Shown one piece after another: positions 18,389 to 26,935 of a DNA stretch of 64,000 nucleotides; position 1 is the stretch's first letter; every line of letters begins with the position of its first letter. The position numbers and the translations under genes are program-made. Under the pieces are notes generated by a model that ran no database searches, had not been told where the DNA came from, and worked only from the letters and a program-made list of their open reading frames with translations. Origin of the DNA: JAFECT01 sp963838235. Lineage in GTDB: Bacteria; Pseudomonadota; Alphaproteobacteria; Caulobacterales; Caulobacteraceae. The DNA lies in contig CAWIQJ010000002.1 in assembly GCA_963838235.1 (NCBI GenBank), positions 186,001 to 250,000 of the forward strand. The letters run 5' to 3'.

Positions 18389-19801
18389 ATGAGCTCCGAT
18401 CTGGGTTGGTTGAGCCTGATCCCGCCGCTGATCGCGATCGGTCTCGCCTTCCTGACCAAGCGGATCATCTCTTCACTGCTCGCGGGCGTGGTCGCGGCGG
18501 TTACACTCCTGCACATCCATGAGCCCTGGCTCGCACCGTTCCGCACGCTCGACTACATGGCGAAAGTCGCGAGCGACACAGGGAACCTCGAGTTGATCGC
18601 CTTCAGCTTGGTGGTCGGCTCGCTGCTCAAGCTGATCCGCGACGCAAACGGCTTCGCCGCTTTCGCCCACGCCATCGAGCATCTGCGCAAGAACTACGGT
18701 CGTGGCACAGTGTTCGGCCTCACGTTCACCTTGTCGAGCGTCGTCTTCCTTGAGTGCTGGAGCAACATCCTGATCAGCGGCACCACCATGGCGCCGCTCT
18801 ACGATCGCCTCGGCATATCGCGACAGCGGCTGGCTTATTTCGTTCACACCATCGGCCTCAACACGGTGGCGATGATCGTGATCAATGGCTGGGGCGCCTT
18901 CTATATGAGCGTTCTTAAGGCGCAAAACGTTGCCCATCCGTTTAGCCTGATCGTCGGCGCCCTTCCGTTCAATCTCTACAGCTGGATCAGCTTGGCGCTG
19001 GTTGTTGTGGTGATGGTTACGGGCCTGACCATCGGCCCAATGAAGGCGTTCGAGGCGGTCGCGCGGGAAGGCGCCGCGAAGTCGATCGACTCCGACCAGC
19101 TGACCGACACGGCGCCGGAGGTTCCGGCTGTGAAGCCCAAACTCAGCTACCTCGTCCTACCGGTGGCGACCCTGATCGTGACCATGGTCTCCAGCCTCTA
19201 CATCACCGGCCATGGGGACCTTACACAGGGCGAGGGCGCCGCGTCGATCTTCTACGCCGTGACCCTCGCCACGGGCGTCATCGCGGTCCAACTCTTGATC
19301 GATCGGGTCTATTCGTTCGTGCAGATTGAGGAGAAGATCCTAGAGGGAATGCGAGAGTTTTTCGACGTCTCGCTCCTGATCGTGATCGCCCTGTCGCTGG
19401 GCGGTCTCTGCAAGGAGATAGGGACTGGCGCCTTCATCGCCCAGATCGCTCAGCACGCGCTGCCGACTGTGCTCGTGCCGTCGGTCATCTTTGGCCTAGG
19501 CTCGGTTATGTCGTTTGCTACCGGCACGTCTTACGGCACGCTGGCCATCATGGTGCCAATTGTCCTTCCGATGTCGGCCGCTACCGGCCTCGCGCCGGAG
19601 CTTCTGTTCGCGGCCTGCCTTTCGGGCGCGATCTTCGGAGACAACACATCTCCGATTAACGACAACAGCATCATCACCAGCATGGCAACCGGCGCCACCG
19701 TGCTTGAACACGTCCGCACCCAGATGCCTTATGCCCTGATCGCCGCCAGCCTATCAGCAGTCGGCTTCGTCGCTGTGACCGCCTTTCAGCTCTATCGGTA
19801 G
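18389..19801 (+). CDS. NhaC-type Na+/H+ antiporter-like transporter
   Basis: 470 residues with about 11-12 hydrophobic segments. The ATG at 18389 has GCGAAGG 8 bp upstream; a GTG at 18380 is also in frame. FATGTSYGTLAIMVPIVLP and IFGDNTSPINDNSIITS match the NhaC/ion-transporter core. Distant NhaC members exchange malate/lactate or amino-acid-type solutes rather than simply Na+/H+. First gene of the close-packed run and the only inner-membrane transporter in it, so it may carry the imported or liberated amino acids; that role is inferred. Confidence 0.82.
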   Translation: MSSDLGWLSLIPPLIAIGLAFLTKRIISSLLAGVVAAVTLLHIHEPWLAPFRTLDYMAKVASDTGNLELIAFSLVVGSLLKLIRDANGFAAFAHAIEHLRKNYGRGTVFGLTFTLSSVVFLECWSNILISGTTMAPLYDRLGISRQRLAYFVHTIGLNTVAMIVINGWGAFYMSVLKAQNVAHPFSLIVGALPFNLYSWISLALVVVVMVTGLTIGPMKAFEAVAREGAAKSIDSDQLTDTAPEVPAVKPKLSYLVLPVATLIVTMVSSLYITGHGDLTQGEGAASIFYAVTLATGVIAVQLLIDRVYSFVQIEEKILEGMREFFDVSLLIVIALSLGGLCKEIGTGAFIAQIAQHALPTVLVPSVIFGLGSVMSFATGTSYGTLAIMVPIVLPMSAATGLAPELLFAACLSGAIFGDNTSPINDNSIITSMATGATVLEHVRTQMPYALIAASLSAVGFVAVTAFQLYR

Positions 19802-19806
19802 GACCC

Positions 19807-21384
19807 ATGCGCCGTTCGCTCCTCCTTGCCTGTCTATGTCTCCCGGTAGCCATCGCCGGCGTCGGCGCCGCGATAGCGCGCGCCGCGCCCTATGACTTGG
19901 TCATCGACAATGCAAAGATCATCGACGGGACGGGCAAGGCGGCTTTCAGCGGCGAGGTGGCGGTTCGGGGCGATACGATCGCTCTGGTTGTCCGCGGTCA
20001 TAGGCCGCTTTCGGCTCTGCGCACTATCGACGCGCACGGCCGTGTCCTCGCGCCCGGCTTCATCGACTCTCATGCCCACGGCACGCCGCTGGAGGAGAGC
20101 TTCGAGAACGACATCGCGCAAGGTGTGACGCTGGCGGTTCTCGGCCAGGATGGTCAGACGCCCGGCGCTCCGGACAATGGCACCGGTGAGCACGACGGCA
20201 TCAGCCTCGGCACCTGGATGAAGGCGGTCCAGGCCAAGGGGACCGACGTGAACGTCGCGGTCCTTGCGGGCTTCGGTTCCCTGCGCGACGCCTCCGGCGC
20301 GGACTCGCACGACAGCGTCACGCCTGCCGAGCAGGCAAAGATGCGCGCGCTGCTGATTGAAGACCTGCGCTCCGGCGCCTTCGGCATGAGTTCGGGCCTC
20401 GAATATGTGCCCGATCGCTTTTCGCAGACCGGCGAGTTGGTGGATCTGGCAAAGATCGTCGGACGCTACGATGGCGTGGTCGAAAGCCATATGCGCAGCG
20501 AGGACGACGACAAGATCGACAAGGCGATCGATGAACTGATCGCCCAAGGCCGGTACGCACGCGCGCACATCTCGCATATCAAAGTGGTGCTCGGTCACGG
20601 TGCCCGGCGTGGCGAAGAGATTCTTGCCCGGATGCGCGAGGCGCGGGCGCACGGCGTGCGCTTGTCGGCGGACGTCTATCCTTATGCGGCCGGCGTGGCG
20701 GACTTCGCCCTGGACTACCCGCCATGGGCGCAGCGGAAGAGCGATTTCGAAGCCGCCGTGCGCGACCGACGCGCCGCACTCGCTAAGGCGATCCATGACC
20801 GGGTGATGCTGCGCAACGGCCCCGACGCCTTGTTGATCGAGAGCGGGCCCGACACCGGCCTTACCCTGACCCAGGCGGCGTCCAAGGCGCACAAGCCGTT
20901 CGAAGACTATATCATCGAAGCGGGATACGGCGGACCGTCGGTCGTGCACTTCGTGCAGGATCAGGTGCTGCAAGACGTCTTCGTCGCCAGCCCGCTGGTC
21001 GCGATCTCCAGCGATGGCGCACCGGAGATGCGCCATCCTCGCTCCTGGGGCTCCTTTGCGAAGGTGATTGAGGAGTATGTCGTCAAGCGCCACGCCCTCA
21101 CGCTCGAGGCCGCCGTCCGTAAGATGACCGCCTATCCGGCCTCCATCCTGGGCCTTACCGATCGCGGTCGTATCGCGCCGGGCATGAAGGCCGACCTTGT
21201 GCTGTTCGATCCGGCGAAGGTTCACGCGCGCTCGACCTGGACCGATCCGTTCCAGCCGGCGGCGGGCTTCGATATGGTCGCGGTCAATGGCAAGGTGGAG
21301 TGGGAGAACGGCGCCATGACCGGGGTCAAGGCGGGCCGCGTGCTGCGCCATCGGCCGAAGGGTAGGGGACATGATGTCGGATAG
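19807..21384 (+). CDS. N-acyl-D-amino-acid deacylase (D-aminoacylase) family amidohydrolase, secreted
   Basis: 525 residues with an N-terminal signal peptide (LLLACLCLPVAIAGV). Metal-dependent amidohydrolase: GFIDSHAHG (His89, His91), SGAFGMSSGLEYVPDRFS, ESHMRSEDDDK (His228), HISHIKV (His257), ISSDGAPEMRHPRSWG (Asp403, His410) and TAYPASILGLTDRG, all in D-aminoacylase order. The usual GNCG Cys, a zinc ligand in characterised enzymes, is Asp (GQDG, residue 115). It would remove N-acyl groups from D-amino acids outside the cytoplasm. It starts 5 bp after the antiporter and overlaps the next gene. Confidence 0.85.
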   Translation: MRRSLLLACLCLPVAIAGVGAAIARAAPYDLVIDNAKIIDGTGKAAFSGEVAVRGDTIALVVRGHRPLSALRTIDAHGRVLAPGFIDSHAHGTPLEESFENDIAQGVTLAVLGQDGQTPGAPDNGTGEHDGISLGTWMKAVQAKGTDVNVAVLAGFGSLRDASGADSHDSVTPAEQAKMRALLIEDLRSGAFGMSSGLEYVPDRFSQTGELVDLAKIVGRYDGVVESHMRSEDDDKIDKAIDELIAQGRYARAHISHIKVVLGHGARRGEEILARMREARAHGVRLSADVYPYAAGVADFALDYPPWAQRKSDFEAAVRDRRAALAKAIHDRVMLRNGPDALLIESGPDTGLTLTQAASKAHKPFEDYIIEAGYGGPSVVHFVQDQVLQDVFVASPLVAISSDGAPEMRHPRSWGSFAKVIEEYVVKRHALTLEAAVRKMTAYPASILGLTDRGRIAPGMKADLVLFDPAKVHARSTWTDPFQPAAGFDMVAVNGKVEWENGAMTGVKAGRVLRHRPKGRGHDVG

Positions 21385-22579
21385 AACACTGCCGCGTCGC
21401 GCGCTGCTCACCGGCGCCTCAACATCGACCGCCCCTGCGGCGCCCGCGGGGTTTGCGGCCGCCTGGGCCGACAGCGCACGCCGCTTCGAAAGCGACCTGA
21501 AGGCGGAAGGCGTCGTCGGCGGCAGCTTTTACTTCATGGCCGACGGCGCCGTGATGGGCGCCGATTACTACGGTTATGCCGACCTCGCGTCAGGTCGTCG
21601 CGTCGACAAGGAAACGATCTACCACTGGGCTTCGAACACCAAAACCTTCACCGCCATCGCCTTCATGCAGCTACGCGACCGTGGCTTGGCGTCGCTCGAC
21701 GACCCGATCGTGAAGTACGTGCCCGCCGTGCGCGAGGTGCGCGATCCCTTCGGCTCGGTCGACCAGATCACGATCCGCCAGCTGCTGAGCCACGCGGGCG
21801 GATTCCGAGGACAGACCTTCCCCTGGGGCGGCGACAAGCCGTGGATGCCGCACGAGCCGCACGACTGGTCGACCATCGAGGCGACCTTCCCCTACACCGA
21901 GATCGAATTCGCGCCGGGAACCAAGTCCAGCTACTCCAACCTCGGCCTCAGTCTGGTCGGCCGCGCCGTCGAAGTCATCACCGGCCAGCATATCGACAGC
22001 TACATCGAGAAGAACATCCTCATGCCGCTCGACATGTGGGACAGCTATTTCGACCTGACGCCGTACTTCATGCTGAAAAACCGCTCGAACAACTATTACA
22101 TCGACGCGGACGGACCGCACGCCAACGGGTTTGAGGTCGACACCGGCGCGACGCTCGCCAACGGCGGCCTGAACGCGCCGATGGGCGACTTCGTCAAATA
22201 CACCAACTTCATGCTGAACCTGGACGACAACGGCCGCTACGCGGAGGTGCTGTCGCGCCAGACGCTGGAAGAGATGTGGCGACCCGTGCTGCCAGCAGGA
22301 ACCAGCGGGCCGGGCAATCCGGTCTCGGTGGGGCTGGTGTTCTTCAGTGTCGAGCACCGCCTGCCCGATGGGCGCATGACCCGGTTCGTGGGCCACGGCG
22401 GCGACCAGATGGCGTTCCACACCTCGTTCCAGTTCAATCCGGAAAGCCGGACCGGCTTCCTGGCCGCCGGCAACAGCATCCACCGCGACAAGGACGGTGC
22501 GTGGCCCGGCGAGGTCCGCGACGCCGTTTATGACAAACTGACGCCCCTGTTCCTGAACAGGGCGGGAGACCAAGGATGA
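21371..22579 (+). CDS. Beta-lactamase-fold serine hydrolase (class C/D-aminopeptidase type), copy 1
   Basis: 402 residues. Penicillin-recognising fold: SNTK (Ser88-Lys91), YSN (Tyr188-Asn190) and a C-terminal HGG in VGHGGDQMAF. An RRALLTGAS stretch at the N-terminus could be a short Tat signal. This family includes D-stereospecific aminopeptidases and endopeptidases, DD-peptidases and esterases. The D-aminoacylase and D-cysteine lyase genes nearby favour a D-peptidase role. Two adjacent ATGs (21371, 21374) follow GGGTAGGGGAC. A paralogue follows directly. Confidence 0.85.
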   Translation: MMSDRTLPRRALLTGASTSTAPAAPAGFAAAWADSARRFESDLKAEGVVGGSFYFMADGAVMGADYYGYADLASGRRVDKETIYHWASNTKTFTAIAFMQLRDRGLASLDDPIVKYVPAVREVRDPFGSVDQITIRQLLSHAGGFRGQTFPWGGDKPWMPHEPHDWSTIEATFPYTEIEFAPGTKSSYSNLGLSLVGRAVEVITGQHIDSYIEKNILMPLDMWDSYFDLTPYFMLKNRSNNYYIDADGPHANGFEVDTGATLANGGLNAPMGDFVKYTNFMLNLDDNGRYAEVLSRQTLEEMWRPVLPAGTSGPGNPVSVGLVFFSVEHRLPDGRMTRFVGHGGDQMAFHTSFQFNPESRTGFLAAGNSIHRDKDGAWPGEVRDAVYDKLTPLFLNRAGDQG

Positions 22580-23805
22580 AACAACCGCTCGCCGACATGA
22601 ATCGACGCTCGCTCCTCCTGAGTGGTCTATTCGCCGGCGCGGCGGTGCCCGCGCTCGCGCGCACGGCCGGCGCAGGTCACAGTGCCGTTCGTGGGTTCCC
22701 CGCGGCGTGGGCGAAGGCTGTCGCCAACTTCCGCACCGACCTTGCGTCGCAAGCGGTGGTCGGCGGCAGCCTCAATTTCGTGCACGACGGCGAGGTTCTG
22801 GGAGCCGAGCACTACGGCTTCGCGGACCTCGACATCGGCCGCAAGGTCGACGCCGACACGATCTATCACTGGGCGTCGATCACTAAGACGTTCACGGCGA
22901 TTGCTTTCATGCAGTTGCGAGATCGCGGGCTCGTCTCGCTCGACGATCCACTGGTGAAGTATATCCCGGCGGTGCGCGCCGTGCACGACCCCTACGGCAC
23001 CATCGACCAGATCACCATGCGCCAGCTGTTGACGCACTCGTCGGGTTTCCGAGACGCGACCTTCCCCTGGGCAGACGGCAAGCCGTGGGAGCCGCTGGAG
23101 CCGCACGACTGGTCGATCCTCGAGGCGATGATGCCCTACACCGAGATCGAGTTCGCTCCGGGGAGCAAGTACAGCTATTCCAATCCGGGCCTCAGCATGG
23201 TCGGCCGGGTGGTCGAGCTGGTCAGCGGCCAGCACATCGATTCCTTCATCGACAAGAACATCTTCAAGCCGCTGGACATGCGTCGCAGCTATTTCGACCT
23301 CACGCCCAACTTCCTGCTGAAGGACCGGTCGAACAACTACTTCACCGATGGCGGCAAGCCCGTGGCGAACGGTCTCGAGGTCGACACCGGTCTGACGCTG
23401 GGCAACGGCGGCCTCAATGCTCCTCTGACGGATTTCGTGAAGTACACCAACTTCCTCCTGGGCATTCGCGACAACGGCAACTATGCCGACGTCCTGTCGC
23501 GCAAGACCCTGGCCGAGATGTGGGTCCCGCGTTATCCCACGGACTACGTCGCCGAACCCGATGTCCGCGAACAGATGGCCATGCCGTTCTTCGTGATCGA
23601 CTACGGGCCGCCGGACAAGACCATCCGCTACATCGGCCATACCGGGAGTCAGGTCGGGTTTCTGTCTTTCTTCTACATCCATCCGGAGACGCGGTCGGCC
23701 GTCATCTGGGTGATCAATTCCCGACCGCACGAGAACTTCCGGCCGATGGTTTATGCCGAGCGGCACAAGATTTTCGACACCCTCTTTCCTGTGTTCGAGG
23801 CTTGA
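22576..23805 (+). CDS. Beta-lactamase-fold serine hydrolase, copy 2
   Basis: 409 residues, paralogue of the preceding gene and overlapping it by 4 bp. A clear Tat-type signal (NRRSLLLSGLFAGA) sends it to the periplasm. Active-site motifs are SITK (Ser101-Lys104) and YSN (201-203), with HTGSQVGF in the third-motif position where copy 1 has HGGDQMAF. That difference suggests the duplicates diverged in specificity. Both share IEFAPGxK and DMxxSYFDLTPxF. Likely periplasmic processing of D-residue peptides; inferred from context. Confidence 0.85.
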   Translation: MKQPLADMNRRSLLLSGLFAGAAVPALARTAGAGHSAVRGFPAAWAKAVANFRTDLASQAVVGGSLNFVHDGEVLGAEHYGFADLDIGRKVDADTIYHWASITKTFTAIAFMQLRDRGLVSLDDPLVKYIPAVRAVHDPYGTIDQITMRQLLTHSSGFRDATFPWADGKPWEPLEPHDWSILEAMMPYTEIEFAPGSKYSYSNPGLSMVGRVVELVSGQHIDSFIDKNIFKPLDMRRSYFDLTPNFLLKDRSNNYFTDGGKPVANGLEVDTGLTLGNGGLNAPLTDFVKYTNFLLGIRDNGNYADVLSRKTLAEMWVPRYPTDYVAEPDVREQMAMPFFVIDYGPPDKTIRYIGHTGSQVGFLSFFYIHPETRSAVIWVINSRPHENFRPMVYAERHKIFDTLFPVFEA

Positions 23806-23810
23806 TTGTG

Positions 23811-25865
23811 ATGGTTTTGCGCCCCGCGAGCATCGCTTTCCTCTTCGCCGCGCTTGCGGCCACCTGCGCGCTTCCCTTCGCCGCCGCGGCGGGGCCGCCG
23901 ATGGCGCACGCAAAGATCGGAGCGTGGGGCGTCGACCTGAGCGCCATGGATCCCGCGACGAAGCCGGGCGACGACTTCTTCCGCTACGCCAACGGGCATT
24001 GGTACGACAGCTACAAGTTCAAGCCCGATGAGACCTATGTCGGCGCCCGCGCCGATCTGTTCGCGCTCCGGCGCGCGCGCATCCACAGCCTGATCGAGGA
24101 CGCGGCGAAGGCCGCTTCGCCCGATCCCATCGCCGCCAACACCGGCGCGCTCTACGCGAGCTTTGTGGACGTCGCGCGTATCGACGCGCAGGGCATGGGT
24201 CCGCTGGCGCCGGACCTGGCGCGCATCCGGGCGATCACGACGCGGGCCGACTTGGCGCGCGAGTTCGCCCAGGCGCCGCTCCTGCGCGGCGGCTCGCCGT
24301 TCGAAAGCTCGACCTTTCTCGATTTTCACGCGCCGGGACGCCAACGTTACACGGTGACGCCGGGCGGCCTGGGGCTGGAGGAGCCGGAGGCCTATACCGA
24401 TCCGTCACCGGCTGCCCAAAAGACCCGTGACGCCTATCTCGCCTATGTGGAGGCGATGCTGCGTTTCGCGGGCGAAGCGGACGCGCCTGCCAAGGCCAAG
24501 GCGATCCTCGACCTGGAGACGCGCCTCGCCAAGGCGCAGTGGCCGAGCGCGGACGCGAACAACTTCCTGAAGACCGCCAACGACCAGAGCCCGGCGCAGT
24601 TGGCGGCCGAGGCACCCGGCTTTGACTGGCCCCTGTTCCTGAAGGAGACGGGCGCGTCCGATCTCGACGTGATCATCGTGCGTCAGCCGACCGCGATGAA
24701 GGGTCTCGTTGACGAGGTGAACCGGACGCCGCTCGACGTTTGGCGGGCGTGGCTCGCCTACAAGCTGGTGTCGAACAACGCCGAATATCTGTCGACGGAC
24801 GTGGCGGCGGTGAAGTTCGACTTCTTCGACCGTCGTCTGGACGGTCAGCAGGAACCGACGCCTCGTTGGTCGCGCGGCGTCGACCTTGTGGAAGGCTATA
24901 TGGGGCAGGCGGTCGGCAAGCTCTATGTCGAGAAATATTTCCCGGAATCTTCGCGTCGGCAAGTCGCAGCGATGTTCGACAACATCCGCGCGGTCATGCG
25001 CGACCGTCTGTTGCATGCGGCCTGGATGAGCGAGCCGACGCGGGCCGAGGCGCTGCGCAAGATCGACGCGCTGAAGGTGAAAATCGGCTATCCGACCGTC
25101 TGGCCGGACTACTCCGACCTGCAATTCGATCGCAATGACCTCTATGGCAATCTGCGCCAGGCGCGCCGTCATCGGTGGCTGGCCCAGCTCGGTGGCGCGC
25201 GCCGCCCGTTCGACCCCGGCGCCTGGCAGACAACGCCGCAGACTAGCGGGGCCGCGGCCGATCCGACCCAGAATGAGGTCACCGTTCCGGCCGGCGCGCT
25301 TGAGGCGCCATTCTTCGATCCGGCCGCCGACCCGGCGGTGAACTACGGCGGCATCGGCGGCGTCTTGGGCCACGAGCTGAGCCACATGTTCGACGAGCTG
25401 GGACGTCAGATGGACGAGACCGGCGCGCTGCGCGATTGGTGGGCGCCCGAAGACGCGGCGAAATACGAAGCAATCGCCAAGCGCGTGGAGCAGGAATACG
25501 ACACCTTCGAAGCGCTGCCGGGTCATCCGGTGAACGGCAAGCTCACTCTGAACGAGAATATTGCCGACATCTCGGGCCTGGGGATCGCCTACGAGGCCTA
25601 CCATCGCTCGCTGGGCGGCCGTACGGCGCCGGTGCTCGACGATTTCACCGGCGACCAGCGGTTCTTCCTGGGTTGGGCGCAGATCCGTGCCGGTAAGATG
25701 CGCGACGAGACGCTGTTACAGACGATGAAGAGCGACCCGCACGCGCCTGAATACTTCCGCGTCAACGGCGCCGTGAACAATATCGACGCTTGGTACGCCG
25801 CGTTCGACGTGAAACCCGGCGACAAGCTCTACCGTGCGCCGGCTGACCGCGCGAAGTTCTGGTGA
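23811..25865 (+). CDS. M13-family (neprilysin/PepO-like) zinc metallopeptidase
   Basis: 684 residues from the ATG at 23811, five bases after the previous stop. Signal peptide LFAALAATCALPFAAAAG. PGDDFFRYANGHW is the classic M13 N-terminal motif. HELSH (His521, Glu522, His525) and LNENIADISGLGIAYEAY (third ligand Glu582) form the zinc site. The C-terminus ends RAKFW, close to the usual CxxW. M13 enzymes cut peptides of up to a few kDa on the N-terminal side of hydrophobic residues. Overlaps the next gene by 4 bp. Confidence 0.93.
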   Translation: MVLRPASIAFLFAALAATCALPFAAAAGPPMAHAKIGAWGVDLSAMDPATKPGDDFFRYANGHWYDSYKFKPDETYVGARADLFALRRARIHSLIEDAAKAASPDPIAANTGALYASFVDVARIDAQGMGPLAPDLARIRAITTRADLAREFAQAPLLRGGSPFESSTFLDFHAPGRQRYTVTPGGLGLEEPEAYTDPSPAAQKTRDAYLAYVEAMLRFAGEADAPAKAKAILDLETRLAKAQWPSADANNFLKTANDQSPAQLAAEAPGFDWPLFLKETGASDLDVIIVRQPTAMKGLVDEVNRTPLDVWRAWLAYKLVSNNAEYLSTDVAAVKFDFFDRRLDGQQEPTPRWSRGVDLVEGYMGQAVGKLYVEKYFPESSRRQVAAMFDNIRAVMRDRLLHAAWMSEPTRAEALRKIDALKVKIGYPTVWPDYSDLQFDRNDLYGNLRQARRHRWLAQLGGARRPFDPGAWQTTPQTSGAAADPTQNEVTVPAGALEAPFFDPAADPAVNYGGIGGVLGHELSHMFDELGRQMDETGALRDWWAPEDAAKYEAIAKRVEQEYDTFEALPGHPVNGKLTLNENIADISGLGIAYEAYHRSLGGRTAPVLDDFTGDQRFFLGWAQIRAGKMRDETLLQTMKSDPHAPEYFRVNGAVNNIDAWYAAFDVKPGDKLYRAPADRAKFW

Positions 25866-26935
25866 GCGCCATGAACTCTACCGCAGCTTCCCCGGTCAGC
25901 TTTGAGGACGTGCAAGGCTTACGCGGCGTTCCGCGCGTCCGGCTCGCACACCTGCCGACGCCGCTGGAGCCCTTGGCGCGGCTGCGCGAGGCTCTGGGCG
26001 TCGGCCCGCGGCTATTCGTCAAGCGCGACGATTGTACGGGCCTGGCCTTCGGCGGCAACAAGGCGCGCAAGCTCGAGTTCACCCTCGGTGCGGCGCTGAC
26101 CGAAGGCGCCGACTGCCTGATAACGACCGGCGGCGTGCAGTCCAATCACGTGCGCCAGACGACGGCGGCGGGAGCGAAATTCGGGTTGGACTGTTTCGCT
26201 GTTCTGGATTGCCCCCTGTCGTCGCCGCGGCCGGAATACCTCGTGTCAGGCAATCGTCTCCTCGATGGCGTGCTCGGGGCCGCGATCGAGGTCGAAAACG
26301 GCGGCGAGGCGGCGGTGCGCGCCCGCGTGCAAAGTCTCCAAGCACACTTGCGGGCGTCCGGGCGAAAACCCTTCCTCGTGCCGCTCGGCGCGTCGGACGA
26401 GGTGGGATCGCTGGGCTATGTGCTCGCAGCCCGCGAGATGTTGGACCAGGCCGCTGGTTTGAAGCTCGACGTCAGTCATGTGGTCCTGTGCACCGGCAGC
26501 GCTGGAACCCATGCGGGCTTGCTGACCGGCCTGCGGCTGAACGGATCGGACGCGACGGTCGTTGGCGTGTCGAGCAGCGAGCCGTCGGCGGTGAAGATCG
26601 GCAAGGTCGAGGATATCGCGCGCCGCATCCTAGAAAAGCTCGGTAAGCTGCCCTGGTCTGCCTTCGGGTCGGACACGATCGTACAGGACGACTATGTGGG
26701 CGACGGCTACGGCGCCGAAACCAAAGGCGGCTTCGACGCGATCCGGCTCGTCGCTTCGACCGAGGCGATCCTGCTCGACCCGGTGTATACCGGCAAGGCC
26801 ATGGCGGGGCTCATCGATCTCCTGCGGCGCGGCGCATTGGATCGGGCGCGGGACATCGTCTTCCTGCATACCGGCGGGACGCCCGCCCTGTTCGCCTACG
26901 CCGGCGCCTTTGAAACGCGAGGAGGCGCCCAATGA
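25862..26935 (+). CDS. D-cysteine desulfhydrase/ACC-deaminase family PLP enzyme
   Basis: 357 residues from a GTG that overlaps the M13 stop; an ATG at 25871 is also possible. Tryptophan-synthase-beta fold: TPLEPLARLREAL, FVKRDDCTGLAFGGNKARKLEF with PLP Lys at about 67, and GGVQSNHVRQTTAAGAKFGL. GSAGTHAGLLTGL is the phosphate loop and HTGGTPALFAY closes the protein, as in DcyD. It probably degrades D-cysteine to pyruvate, ammonia and sulfide, though related enzymes act on other D-amino acids or ACC. No signal peptide, so cytoplasmic. Confidence 0.87.
   Translation: MSAMNSTAASPVSFEDVQGLRGVPRVRLAHLPTPLEPLARLREALGVGPRLFVKRDDCTGLAFGGNKARKLEFTLGAALTEGADCLITTGGVQSNHVRQTTAAGAKFGLDCFAVLDCPLSSPRPEYLVSGNRLLDGVLGAAIEVENGGEAAVRARVQSLQAHLRASGRKPFLVPLGASDEVGSLGYVLAAREMLDQAAGLKLDVSHVVLCTGSAGTHAGLLTGLRLNGSDATVVGVSSSEPSAVKIGKVEDIARRILEKLGKLPWSAFGSDTIVQDDYVGDGYGAETKGGFDAIRLVASTEAILLDPVYTGKAMAGLIDLLRRGALDRARDIVFLHTGGTPALFAYAGAFETRGGAQ

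Noticed and set aside
19834..21411. Long minus-strand open frame opposite the D-aminoacylase gene
   Set aside because: Same length as the real gene's complement, His/Arg-rich, no motif and no ribosome site.
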